Under the pieces are notes generated by a model. It was not told the DNA's origin. It did not search any database and saw nothing but the letters and a program-made list of their open reading frames with translations. A stretch of DNA of 64,000 nucleotides from Oreocharis arfaki (Eukaryota; Chordata; Aves; Passeriformes; Paramythiidae): assembly GCA_013398015.1 (NCBI GenBank), contig VZRR01002170.1, positions 1 to 64,000 of the forward strand, written 5' to 3'. Below are positions 35,701 to 47,780 of this stretch, piece after piece (the stretch's first letter is position 1; each line of letters starts with the position of its first letter). The position numbers were made by a program, and so were the translations under genes.

Positions 35701-38700
35701 GAACATCTACCTGTCTTTGATTACATCCCTTCCCAACGACTTATTGAACTCTTTTGACCACTTCAAAGTAAACTGGAAAGTGGAGAAGAAATCTGTACCT
35801 GGACAGAAGACAGACATCAGAGCCAGGCAGGACTCACCTGCTGGTTGCTCCACAGGGCAATAATGTGGCTAATCAGTTTTTGTGTTTGCCACTCAACCGA
35901 TTACCATGCATGTGGTCCCAGGGCAGATCCAGCATGGCCCTCTTGGCTTGGTGACTGCATCACAGAGGAGAGGGAGACAGAAAAGAGCAAGAGGAGCTGA
36001 GCCACTGCAGGGTGAAGGACGAAATTGAAGCAGGTCATGCCCAAGCAGCCAAGTTTTAGGGTTTCACAATATTCTTCCCACCCAAAACCCTCAAAACTTT
36101 CTGATATGGCCCAAAGGGCTGGTGTCAGGGTCCCCGCCTGCTGGAGAGGCAGGTGCTCAGGGCAATGAACAGTGCCACAGGCTGGCATGGAATGGCTGAA
36201 ACACTGCAGTTCAGAAAGTGGTAAAGATTCCCTTTCTCTGGCCCACTTTAGCAAATACCTGTTTCGGCTGGCAAGAAATGCATTTGTGATTACAAATTAG
36301 GATCTTTACGGAAAATTGCTAATTCTTTTTCTTGGAATTCAAACATATTAGCAGAGCTGAATTCCTGATTTTGTGACAATTATGAGAATATTGAATCTCT
36401 GCTACAGGAGATCAGACAGACAGCTAAACTGAACAATAGCATGGTACAGGAAAATGACTGCATGCATAGAAACAGGCCAATTATTATAGCAGAAAATTGT
36501 TTAGAGAAGCACTGCCTCAGCAGCTTAAACAACCACTTGGGAACAACTAGGTTTGCACTATGTGAGAGGTAATTCTTCTCAGTCCAAACTGACACAGACA
36601 TTGATTCGAAAAGCAATTACAGCTGGAATCAAGAGTTTGCTTGAATTTGGGGGCAGAAAATTGTAGCATAAGCCAAATCAGTGATTGTGATTCTAGTCCT
36701 GAACATAAGGAAGCAAAAAGGAAAGTAAATAATTGTGACAGGAAAAAAAAAAACAAACAAAACAGCATTTAACTATATTCTGGAGACTTACTGTTGGAAT
36801 TACATAGCTAAAAAAAAAATCTAGATTTGGGAAGTTTGCATATCCATTTTCTTGGCAAAAAGCATAGAAAAAGCTGAAAAACATTAAAATCTTTTCAGAA
36901 AGCCAGGAAAAACTAGTCACTGGCTTGAAACTTGGCTAAATCAATTCTGAAATAGAGACTAGGAAGGGCCACAAAGAAGGGGTGTCAACAGTAATAAAGT
37001 ATAAGAGAAATACAGGAAAGGTAGGGAGGAATTTGTAAACAGACAGAAAGTGACAAAAGAAAATAATTTAATATAGGAGACATAGATAGTCTGAGGAGAG
37101 TAGGTGAATCCCAGGAAGCAGCTGAGGATAATAGACGCAGTTAGAGAAGATGAGGGCTTATGAAAAAAGAAAATAAATTATTTTCAGCACAATTTTTTGC
37201 CTCACATTATGTGGAGAAATGTCTTCCATTAACTTCTTTTCTTAGGAAATCAGATCAAAGTCTTATTACAGTTTGAGCATCAATTGAAAAGATGCCAAAA
37301 CAGACCTAATCTAGAAAAGAACATGTCACCACACCTTGTACTATTTGAATCTTCTATATTATTTATTTGAATCAAATTAATATGTATCATTTTTATCTGG
37401 GTCTCCTTAGAAACTAGTGTATCTCTGTGAAATTTTACAAACTAAAATCTTTATATTCCCATATTTTGTGAAAAATTTCATTTACAGTTTTACTTGCTCT
37501 AAGTACAGTGAAATATATTACTAAGGTTCCTCAGAAAACAAAATTTCCATGAGAAACACTTTGAAGAAAAAGTGGTATTGTGTGGAATTTTATTATTTAC
37601 ATCTTCAAGGTTTTGCCTACACAACCTGGTTGAGAGAATTTTTTAAATAAAAATGCAAAGTTTTCAACATACTCTTAAAATCCACATCTCTACACCCCTT
37701 AATAATCTTGTATTCTGCTAAATACTAATTTCTAATTTAAAAAACCCCAAAACATCCACCACAATTAAACATTTCTGCTACATTTTCTATTTTCTTATTA
37801 ATACAAAATAGCTGAAACATATTTAAACATGTAATATAGTTCCATAAACATAGAAAGTTATGTGGGTGTTTAATGTGAGTATCAGCTCATAGAGCTCCTT
37901 CACAGCTAAATTAAGTCAATGGAAGTGCTCCACTCGGTCTTAATTGAAACATATCTTAATAATAGGCGTTAAATACATACTCTTTTTTAAGTTTTCCTTT
38001 CCCATGATAGGGCTAAAAGCTTGATTCTGTATTTCCTGTTTGAGGACTCTTATGCATAAACTTGAGTACTAAATATGATGGGGCTGGGATGTTCTGGAGG
38101 GAATTTAGCCACACAAAGTTGCTGTCGAAGACAGTATGAGTGTAGGAGCATAAAAGAACAAAAAAACCACAAACAAACAGATTCAAGGCTAGAAAGCAGA
38201 TTGACCAATAAAGTGCCGATAGACTTTAAAGTGTACAATCCATAAAGGCCTTGTTTTCAGAAATTAAGAAAGACATCAAAGTTCCCAAATTTCTTTTCTT
38301 TTTTGTGATAGCCTAAGTGCTTGAGACAGGACCTCTTTGCTACGTGTTATTTCTATGACTCTTGAGGAATTAAACCAACATAATTACATTGTCATAGTTT
38401 TGATGATTTTCCTTTACCAGAAGGATTTTTCTACATTAGAAAATATATCTGAGTTGTATTGCATAAAACAGATTCCTGTATTAAATCACTAAGAAAAAGT
38501 ACTAAATCATTGTATTAAGCTGGTGTTTCTCACAGGAAATTGACTCGGATGTAGAAATAGCACCAAAATTAGGTTAAGCAGAAAACTAGCTATAAGGGTA
38601 AGAAAATGCTTTACATGAGAGCAGAAATATCAATTTCCTTAAAAAAACCCCTCGGATCTTTATAAATAGATCTTGATATCATTATGCATCAAAGTGTTCT

Positions 38701-38989
38701 TTCAGTGTTGTATCCAAAAATACATTATCACAGTGGAATGAAAATATTCCCATTTTCTTGCCAGCACAAATACTTGAAGAAAATCATTTTAGTCTAAATT
38801 AAACATTTTTTTGAACCTCAAAAGCAGAAGTTTCAGTTTAAGACTTTTTTAAAAGTACAAGTAGGAATCTAGGCAAATTTAATCTTAAATCACGAAGTGA
38901 AAAACCATAATGTTTCACTTTTAAAATGTAGGAACAAACAGTTCCATTCTAGTGCATACAAACCTTTCTTTATTTACATCCGTTTGACT
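29719..38989. other. Long non-coding AT-rich tract
   Basis: No gene found. Local features are a 20-bp perfect palindrome at 31040-31059 (AAAGATTTTTAAAAATCTTT), a C run at about 33233-33242, and a slight GC rise at 35780-36200. Open frames of up to 159 codons (30804-31283) show no recognisable domain and overlap frames in other phases. Confidence 0.6.
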
Positions 38990-39470
38990 TAAAATACACT
39001 TTCAGGTGAACAAACCATTGAAATAAAAAGAATCACCTAGAATTTCCACTCTGCTAATGAAAACTTTTACTGAGACAAGTTTTTAAATATTAATTGTTCA
39101 TGAAGCTGTTCAAGGGCTTCCAGATAATGATTAAGTATTGACATACATGAATATTTTCTCAAAGCAGTGACTTTTTTCAGCTCAAAAGTCACAACTTATT
39201 TTAAAACAACTAAAGTATAATTTCACTGAACAGACCTCATGCAAATATTTGCATGCAATGTTTTCAAACAAATCGAGTGTAATGGCTATAATTAAATTCA
39301 ATGCAGAGTAAATTGGAGATAAAAATCAATACGTGACTCTGAAATCTCACCACTTACTGATTCATGAGTTATTTATGTCCTTCTGCAATCCACATTAAAA
39401 GATCATCATCAGTTAATGAAATCACACAAATGCAAATCAGAAATAGGAAAAATTATTAACTGTGCCCCAG
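38990..39470. promoter_or_regulatory. Candidate conserved non-coding element
   Basis: Complex, non-repetitive AT-rich sequence dense in homeodomain and POU-like words: TTAATGAAAT, ATAATTAAATTC, AATATTAATTGTTCATG, a palindromic octamer pair at 39238-39255 and a further ATGCAAAT near 39431. This is the texture of developmental enhancers in gene deserts. Conservation cannot be seen from one sequence, so this is an inference only. Confidence 0.3.
39238..39255. promoter_or_regulatory. Palindromic POU octamer pair
   Basis: CATGCAAATATTTGCATG is a perfect 18-bp palindrome made of octamer ATGCAAAT overlapping its inverted copy ATTTGCAT. POU factors can bind such sites as dimers. Occupancy is not shown. 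Confidence 0.4.
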
Positions 39471-40498
39471 AACTGCTGCAAATATGTTTCTTTACAATCT
39501 CCACCAATTAACTTAGTCAGAAAAAAATGTGATCTTGTCGTGACTAGATCTGGTTAGAAATTATTTGATTAAATATTTGGTGGTTTTTTCCTGTCAAAAA
39601 AAAAACAAACAAACTTGTTCAACCAATGCTTCCTCCCTCTACCCAATCAGTGATTTTCTGGCCAATGTAGTAGAACTGTGTAACTCACAAAATGCATCCA
39701 GGCAGAGCAGGAGCTGCCCTGGTTACTTCTGGGTTTCTCCCTGTGGGAGTGAAGGTAAAGGTGGAGCAGTGGCAGGTCAGCAGGCTGCTACCTGCTTCTC
39801 GCTTTAATGTCTTTGTGTAAAACAGGAGCATTTCCTGAGGGCTTGAATCCGGTTAGAAACCCCCAGTTCCAGTGGTGGGAGGTGTGGGTGGCAGACCTTG
39901 GCAACACTGGTGGATGCAGAACCCAAGTCAATTTGTGTCAGGGCTGGTTCGTGCTGGAGAAATGCAGCTGCCTGCTCCTCTTAGAAGTTGCTCATCGAAT
40001 GTGAGCTACAGGGTTAAGTCTCTTGCTGTAAGAGACAAAATTGAAAGAGATCGAACGATAGGTGATAAAATGTCACCTGAAATTCAGTGTAAATAAACAT
40101 AAAATGATGTTCAGGACAAAAATCAGAGGGAATGCATAAATGTAGTGTGTCTGAAAGGAAAAAAAAGTGAAACCATTTTTTTCTCAGGAGGAATGTAGTG
40201 ACTTTTCCATTTCTATACATGTGATGCAGCCCTGAGATCATTAGTAGAAAGTGAAGGTATTTGTGGTCCCAGCCAGAATTCCTGACACGCAATGAGAGGT
40301 GGATGCTTTTTGCTCCTCTCATGGTGGGTTGCATGACTCCTCACACAGAATCTGACTTCCATGGCTGAGCCCTTGAGGTAAGGCCTAACTTGGGAGATAG
40401 CTGAGGGTGTCCACCGCATGCTTGTTGCCCTTTTTGGTCAGAATAGCAGCTCTGTGGGCTCGGCAGATGCTCTCAGCACAGCATCCAAATCCATTTGT
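39471..40498. other. Non-coding tract
   Basis: Nothing recognised. GC rises gently at 39690-39990, giving short overlapping frames. Confidence 0.55.
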
Positions 40499-41089
40499 TG
40501 TTGTGATTTAACCCCAGCCAGTCACCAAGTACCACACAGTCCCTCACTCACCCACGCCTCCACCAGCGGGATAAGAGTAAAAGATAGAAGAGTATATAGA
40601 AGAGTAAAAGATAGAAAACCTAAATATTGGTATTAAGACACTTGAATAGGAAAAGCAAAAGCCCTGCATGCAAGCAAAGCAAAACAATGGATTCATTCAG
40701 TGCTTCCCATGGGCAGGCAGGTGTTCAGCAATCCCCAGGAGAGCAGGGACCCATCACACATAATGGTGACTCGGCAAGACAAATGCCATCACTCCAAATG
40801 TCCCTCCCTTCCTCTCTCTTCCCCCAGCTTTATGTACTGAGCATGATGCCATTTGGTCTGGACTATCACTTGGTCAGTTTGAGTCACCTGTCTCAGCTGT
40901 GTCGCCTCCCAGCCTCCCACGCACCCCCAGCCTCCTCACCAATGCGGCTGTAGGAAAAGCAGAAAAGGCCTCGGAAATAACAAAAACATCTCTATGTCAT
41001 CAACTCTATATTCAGCACAATCCTAAAACACTGCCCCATACTAGCCACTGGGAAGAAAATTAACTCTGACTTAAACCAAAACCAATACA
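40499..41089 (-). mobile_element. Solo LTR of an endogenous retrovirus
   Basis: Minus-strand LTR of 591 bp, TG..CA in form. On the plus strand it starts TGTTGTGATTTAACCCCAGC and ends TTAAACCAAAACCAATACA. Reversed, this is the avian LTR order TGTATTGGTTTTGGTTTAAG ... GCTGGGGTTAAATCACAACA. The promoter equivalent is CATAAAGCTGG (reverse complement at about 40829-40839), with CAGTTTGAGTCACCTGTCTC upstream. A 16-bp word AGAGTAAAAGATAGAA occurs twice (40574-40589, 40601-40616) near the R/U5 side. No target-site duplication was found. It is related to the LTR at 8519-9030 and serves as the intact reference for it. No retroviral genes are present. Confidence 0.85.
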
Positions 41090-42805
41090 TACACGTACTT
41101 ATATCTGTGTATATACTACGTATAGGTGTTTAAGTACTATATAATGTACAAGTTATTCCTGTTAGGGTCAATATTACTTACCTAGTTATGACTGTGTTTC
41201 AAAACTGGTGTCTTTTGCAGACAGAATCACATTAAGGCAAGCAACCAACCACATGTTTGAAAATAATTATTTCAGTCATAATATTTACACATATTTTCAA
41301 GGGTTTAGGGCATATAATAAATAGTAAGTTGTTACTGCCAGTACAAAAAACCCCAGCAAACCTTCAACACGATGAAACTTTTAAATGTTTTTAAGCTTGA
41401 AAATAAAACATTTTTTTTGTGTCATTGCATGCTTTCTGAACCAGAAAGAGAAAACTTAACCCTGACATTTAAAACATAGCCTTTGGATAGTCCAAGTATC
41501 TGCATGACAAGAATAGGAAAGAAATAAAAAAGCTCACAGAAATCTTGATCTTCCTTCTATGACAGTGTCCTGTCTAAACATGTACAGATTGTGGGTACTT
41601 TTTTCTTTCATATTCAAATCCCACGTGGCTACTTTTTTTTGAAAATACAAATCAAAACCCACCATGTAACTAATCAGTTTTAACTACTGCCTGTTATATG
41701 ATAGCATGAATTATTATTAGTAGTACGGATTAAGAAAAATTAGTCTAAATTTCAATCCTTTTGAAAATCACAGCTTTAAAATTAATATTTGAATCATGAT
41801 GGTGTAGGCCAAACGAAGATAGTAACACAGATCTAACTTGCATAAAAGGCTAACATTGAACTTTACTGGCAGGTGTGTATGGCAAATATATTGTGGTGAA
41901 GTCATGAGCAAGAAAAAGAGAAGCTTTGGGTGGGAGACAGAAATCGGAGGGCTTGTGTTGGCAATGACCCTGAAGTATAAATAGATCTGTACTGATTCAA
42001 AGACATGAGATTACCTCTGCAGACACCTCCACACAGGTAACACTTGTGAAAAATAGACACATCTTATATAGGTACCCACTGTGTTCATCCAGCCTGACAT
42101 GCATTCCTCAGGCACTGCCTCCACAGCTGTTAGCACCCCAGGGCAGCAGCAGCATACAGAATAGGGAGCCTTTACAGCACTACATAAGGAAATGCTAATG
42201 AAAATTCATCCATGCTTTAAACATTTGCAAATGCTTTTAGAGACTGGAGAATAGTATTCCAAGGCCATCTACGCTAGGAAGGTCCCAGCTGCTGCCTATG
42301 TAAATGTCTGCTTCTGTAGCACTTTATGACACTGTGCCCTGAATCGGGGATTGTGTTTATAGAAGGCATTGGAAAGGATGCCATAGGTGCCAAAGCATGA
42401 AAAGAGTACATCCTCATGATGGAGAAATGCAGCTCTCATTTATGGAGATTTTTGTCTCTGTATGACCCTTCTGTAGATTAAGTGCTTGTATACACCAGCT
42501 CTCAAGAAACAGAAAAATACAACTGATGAACAGAGGGTCTGTTTTGTGCCTGAGAGCAAAGAGAAGGTGTGAGTGTATCTCCACAGGACAGCTCCATGGC
42601 ATTTCCAGTGACAGCTTGCTACAGTTAAATGAAGGCAAATGGTAAATTATGTAAATGAGCTTCGGTATCAGCTCCAGGATAAACTCGGTTAATCTATCCT
42701 GGCTATGGGATCTTTAGCCCTAAGTCAAGGCAATAATGCAAATAGTACTTGAGAGGATTCAACACATCACCCAGGGTGCAGATAAGCAATGAGTGAAATT
42801 GTTAC

Positions 42806-42845
42806 ATTTGTGTTAATCTGGAGTAACTCCAGTGGAACTGGCAGA
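42806..42845 (+). repeat. Possible remnant of ancient amniote repeat
   Basis: GTGTTAATCTGGAGTAACTC followed by CAGTGGAACT resembles the widespread reptile and bird repeat phrase with TAAATC..GGAGTAACTCCATTG. Short and eroded. Confidence 0.35.
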
Positions 42846-44984
42846 AAATCAGCCAAATACTAAATGTCTTATGCATCTAAATTAGGCCAGGTACTATGTG
42901 TGATTGCATTTCTGCATGTGGCATTTTCAGAACAAGGAGATTTCTATTATGATCTCTGCTTCAAGACAATGGGGTTACGTGTCCAGAACAAAAAAAAGCA
43001 GATATGGGGAATCAATGAGGCTTTTGCCCAACTATTTTTTTTCTTTTTTTCCTCTTTGTTTTACTGTGCCTTCAAAAAAGTCATGGTTCTTAGTTGGAGA
43101 AAAAAACAAAACAGAAAACCAAGGTGACTGGATGTCAGCGGAAAGATGGGGCAAGGTTCTGCAGTGCCCAGACTTTCAGACCTGGGATTGTTTTGCTGCT
43201 GCATAGACCCCTCCTACCCCACACAAGAGCACCCAAACCCAGATTAAACCTTTGGGGGGCAGTCGAGAGGAATTCTTCCTTTAGGAGTTTGTAAATGGTC
43301 ATCTGCCAACGTGCTTGAAAATGAGTCCCAGGAGAATAAACACTTTGAGAGCCCTGATACCTGCTTTTGAAAGGAGTGGAAGAAGTGGGAAATCTTGCAT
43401 CCTCTCACTCCGTCTCTCCCCCTAGCGCCTTGCCTGAGGTGTTTCCAAGTACAAAATAACAAACTTTGTGAAGTTCTTTTAAAACTTGAGTTTGTTGAAT
43501 AACAAATTCAGAATTGCTCTTTTTAGTAAAAAGCTGTAAAAGAGACAAAAAATATTCTTTATTCAGACTTAAAAAGAAGAGGCTTCTCTCAGATTTTGCA
43601 TACTCTGCTGCCATTGACAAACACTTCACTGTCAGCTGTGACAGAAGTACTACCATGCCTTTGAGTAGTGGACTCTGATCTAGTTTGAAAAAAGTCCTAA
43701 AACATTTACCCATTTTGCCAGGCATGGAATACTATTGTCACTAACAGGCCTCAGGGGACTGCAAAACATGTCCTTGTTACAGTATTGAAACTGTCTGACC
43801 TGACTCTGTGCTGAACTGACAGATTCAAGCATTTCTAAAACCCCTAAACTCCTCATTTTTATAGAACAAGGACAATTCCCCTTCCTCCTAAACCCTACAG
43901 AGCACCTTTTTTATTTTAAAGCTGGAATTTGATAAATAAAGATATAAGAGGAAGTAAATCAAGCTCTTTCCCCCCCCTCTATTATACTCTGGCATTATAA
44001 AATAAAGAAAGAGTAAAAATCCAGCACATGAAAGTGCTTCACACATTCACATGAGAAATACTCGCTTAGTTTCTTGAGCTCACATCAATAATATCTAATT
44101 AAGTCCTTGACTTTAACAATATTAACAAATATATGTTAGACATCTATAGCTGTCCATCCTACAGACTTGGTCAGGCACATTACTGATCTGCCTCTGTTAC
44201 TGCTCTATCTCTTTTGATATAAACTGACTGGTAAGAATTTCATAATATTTGGTTTCCAAGGCAAAAGATATCTCTGCATGAAGGAAGCAGCTGCCCATCA
44301 CCTAGGTTCCTTTCTCCTCTTTCACACACTCTGAGCCAACAGCTTCTTCAGAAAGAGAGGTGCTAGTTTTAACTGACAAACCAGCAGGGATATTTCTTGT
44401 GCAAGTCAGCAGTTTTTGCTCAGATTTTCTGACACTTTTTGCATCCTTCTGTATATGCATCAGTATCTAATGTAAGTTCACTTTTTCCATCCACATGCTG
44501 CAAATTGTGACGTGTAAATTGCTTCTTTATGCACGTATCACACCTTTTTTATTTAAAATGAAACCTTTCTGAGCATACATTTGATTACAGAATCACATAG
44601 ATCATTTGAAGGAATTTTGCAAACTTTATAAATTCTAAGAAATATTTATACTGCCGTATGTTCCAATGTTTAAAAAAATGATTCTAAAATAACACTCTGA
44701 ATTGAAAACTTTAGGATGGAGAGTTAATTAATACATGAAGTAGGATCTCTATTTCCTAATATTGGTAAAACCTAATACAGGCTACTCTCTCTAAACACCC
44801 ATCACTTTTTATTGACTAGAAGAAACAGCCTAGAAAATCATGTTAGATCAAGCTAATTCTTGGATTGCAAGATTAAAGGAAGACAAATTGCACTAAAGGG
44901 GACTTGCATGCATAATATTAGCCACAAAACAGAGACCCACAGGAATAATCCTGTATCATTGTTAGTTACACAAACAAGGTTTCG

Positions 44985-45195
44985 CAGCAGAGGCCATTGG
45001 GCTGAATCCTCAACGAGCTTGTGTGAGTCAATGAAACTCTGATGATTCCCCTTGCATGTGTTGCATTTAAATCTGATTCATCAAGGGGCTTACGCAGACT
45101 TGTGACTGAGCTTAGTTGTGAACATAGCTTGGGACAAGGGGCTGGAGTCTCTGAAGTCAAGTGTATGTTTAGGTACTGCATTGAACTGGGGCCAC
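44985..45195 (+). repeat. Possible remnant of ancient amniote palindromic repeat
   Basis: GGGCTGAATCCTCAACGAGC, GTGTGAGTCAATGAAACTCTG and ATGATTCCCCTTG, with TTAGGTACTGCATTGAACTGGGGCC further on (45166-45190), recall old reptile and bird palindromic repeats that carry GATCCTCAG..GTCAATGGA and end in ..GAATCGGGGCC. Highly diverged and based on recall of the consensus. Confidence 0.35.
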
Positions 45196-46362
45196 ATGGA
45201 GACCTGCGCAGCATGAAACAGATTGTCTCTACCTGATGTAGTGTCTTAAACAAAAATAGAAATCAACAGGACAAGCAGGTTCAGTGATCAAATAATTGAT
45301 TTAAAAGTTTCACCGTTTGAGATAGTAAGTAGGCCATAACTCCTAAAAGAAAAAGCAGGGACTTCCTCCAGATAAGGAGTTGAGATTTATTACTCCTCCT
45401 GAAAAAAGAAAACAAATACCTAACAAAAAAAAACCCCCACAAAAACTCAAACAAACCCTAGTGTAGCGAAATGGCTGAAATTGTGTTAACTGACTATGAG
45501 GCAATCAAGATACCACAATTAAGGAGACATGAAAATCATCCCCAGAAGAAATCTGGGGATGGATCAGGGAGAAAGGCCTATAGACACCAGCAATTAAAAG
45601 GACTTTACAGGCACATTAAAAGCATTTAAGAGGAAGAATTGAAGGCGTAGATGATGAACCACTGACTGTTTCATATTCATTGCCTGGCAAGTAATCATGT
45701 GCTGAGGCATTTCTTTTACTTAGAATTTATGACACTGTCTTGAGAAAAGAGATGAAGTTAAACATGGGAGTGTGCTTCAAGCACAACTAATTGCTTAGAT
45801 GGGCTCTAGACTCAGCGCTTTCAGATGGAGTGAGTGCAGAATCTGCCATTTTGTCAATATGTTATCTTAATTTTTCAAAAGAGAAGATTAATATTTCAGT
45901 GTTTCTAAAGCTAGCACTTACAAAAATATTTACATACATTTTCATAACCCACCACATAAAACTGCAAACAGCCAGAAACTGGCAACCTGCCACTCTGATG
46001 ATTAATACAAGAATCAAATTAATTGCTGTCCCGCAGCATCCAGCAATTATCTTTTTCTTTTCTTCTATTAATGGGTTTTTCCCCTTTTATGTTTAGTGTG
46101 GGTGGGTAGCTTTAGATCTATTCAACTATCCAGAGTCCTTTCCTCTCTAATTCCTCAAAAACCTTGAAAAATAAACACAAACTAAATAAGGGAGTCCACA
46201 GAGATGCTTCTATTGAAAATCGCGAGCTTTGGAGGTCTTGGGGTTTTTTAGAATATATTTAAAGCAAGCCTATTATTATCTCCACAATAATGTCTCTCCA
46301 CAGCAGTATGTAAAAAATAGAGAATATAAAATGACTGGTTTACAATTAAAACGTGTGGAGCT

Positions 46363-46391
46363 TCTTTCTCTTTCTCTTTCTCTTTCTCTTT
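46363..46391 (+). repeat. TTTCTC microsatellite, left of gap
   Basis: About five units of a TTTCTC hexamer run into the N gap. Pyrimidine-only on this strand. Confidence 0.9.
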
Positions 46392-46583
46392 NNNNNNNNN
46401 NNNNNNNNNNNNNNNNNNNNNNNNNNNNNNNNNNNNNNNNNNNNNNNNNNNNNNNNNNNNNNNNNNNNNNNNNNNNNNNNNNNNNNNNNNNNNNNNNNNN
46501 NNNNNNNNNNNNNNNNNNNNNNNNNNNNNNNNNNNNNNNNNNNNNNNNNNNNNNNNNNNNNNNNNNNNNNNNNNNNNNNNNNN
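46392..46583. other. Assembly gap (Ns)
   Basis: 192 N between pyrimidine-rich microsatellites, a typical failure point for sequencing or assembly. Frames reported across it are spurious. Confidence 0.99.
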
Positions 46584-46665
46584 TTTTCCTCCTCTTTTTT
46601 TTCCTTTTTTTTGTTCTCTTCTCCTCTCCTCTCCTCTCCTCTCCTCTCCTCTCCTCTCCTCTCTT
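46584..46665 (+). repeat. Pyrimidine tract with CTCCT microsatellite, right of gap
   Basis: Mixed T/C tract, then about nine uninterrupted units of a CTCCT pentamer up to 46665. Only a G at 46613 breaks the pyrimidine run. Together with the left flank, this implies one long polypyrimidine array across the gap. Confidence 0.9.
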
Positions 46666-47339
46666 CACATATTGTAGGGAACGGGAAATAAGAAGGATTG
46701 TAATTTCATCTGCTCTCTTTGTCTGTTACAGACCTTTACTCTACAACTAAACTTCAAGTAAATTACAATTTATGATTTTAATTCTACACTAATAAGGTAT
46801 AATTCTAACCAAAACTCTGAATCAGAACAGCTTCAAGTGTTGTGAGGTATGGAAAATAATTGTCATATTTGCCCTCTTGTGTTTTATAATGAGATCAACA
46901 AAATTCTTTAAGCTCATGGGAAATATAGAATTCGGATGAAGTTTTTGGAATTTGTAACCAGCCTCTCCCATAATTACTAACGCCACAAAACTAGTAAAAG
47001 TACCCCATCTATGAAGTAAAATGCCAGCTCTTAACTTTTAGAGGCCTCCCTATTCATCTTTCTCTTGATATGATATGCCACTATTAGATAAAAATATTTT
47101 AAATAAGACAATGTAAAAATAACATTTTGTAGCACAGAGTTCTTCTCCTCTATAATCAACTTCCCTCAGAATAATGCTGCAGTAACAGAGTGGCAGAAAA
47201 ACAGAATATATAAAAAATTGAAGAAAAAAGTAACTAAAATACAATTTGATTAATCTTAGGGTGACTCTATTCTCTTCCTCTATTCTTAACTAAAAGTAAG
47301 CTCTTTAGTAACAGAAGCCCTTTTAAAAAGGCGTTCTAA
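46666..47339. other. Non-coding AT-rich tract
   Basis: Nothing recognised. Confidence 0.6.
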
Positions 47340-47780
47340 GCATGTCATATGAGAATGAATTTAATGTTAAAAAATAATTAGAACAACTTAATTACCTGTA
47401 GCATATCAACTGTCAGAACTGTTGTTGCTATGCCTAACCCTTAATTAGCAATGAGTTATGATTGATTAATGAACCCAAAGAGGTTTAAACGCAGGCTGTG
47501 TAAAGTGTATTAAAAAAAAATACAAGGCACCTGTACTTTCACAGACTAGTTAACCTCTCTGACATGCAGCTTTCATTTTGATGTCTTCAGAGGTCAAAAG
47601 ACATCCCAGCTGCTTTTTTAGCAGAGCTTTTTATTTAGACAATCAACAAGAAGGAAAGAGTAAGGAAAAGTTTATTAGAATCTGGGAATTATTAAAGCCT
47701 GCACATGTACATTCTCATTAGACTGAAAATTAATTTATTGCCAAATCATGTAGTCATAATTAATATCGGATAAAATTTCA
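47340..47780. promoter_or_regulatory. Candidate conserved non-coding element
   Basis: Non-repetitive AT-rich block with many homeobox-type words: TTAATTACC, CCTTAATTAGC, TGATTGATTAATG (PBX/HOX-like, about 47459-47471), ATTAATTTATTG and CATAATTAATA. It also has a CAGCTG E-box near 47608. This resembles developmental enhancer sequence, but conservation is not observable here. Confidence 0.3.

Larger units (their letters stand above)
41090..46362. other. Non-coding tract
   Basis: AT-rich with no recognised gene. Includes faint ancient repeat remnants at about 42806-42845 and 44985-45195 (listed separately), and short frames with no homology (43405-43725, 42904-43206). Confidence 0.6.

Noticed and set aside
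44586..44625. CR1-like ACAGAATCACATAGATCATTT
   Set aside because: Only the first dozen bases resemble a CR1 tail. The GGTTGGAA core is missing.
46229..46750. Open frame of 173 codons
   Set aside because: It spans a 192-N gap and low-complexity pyrimidine repeats.
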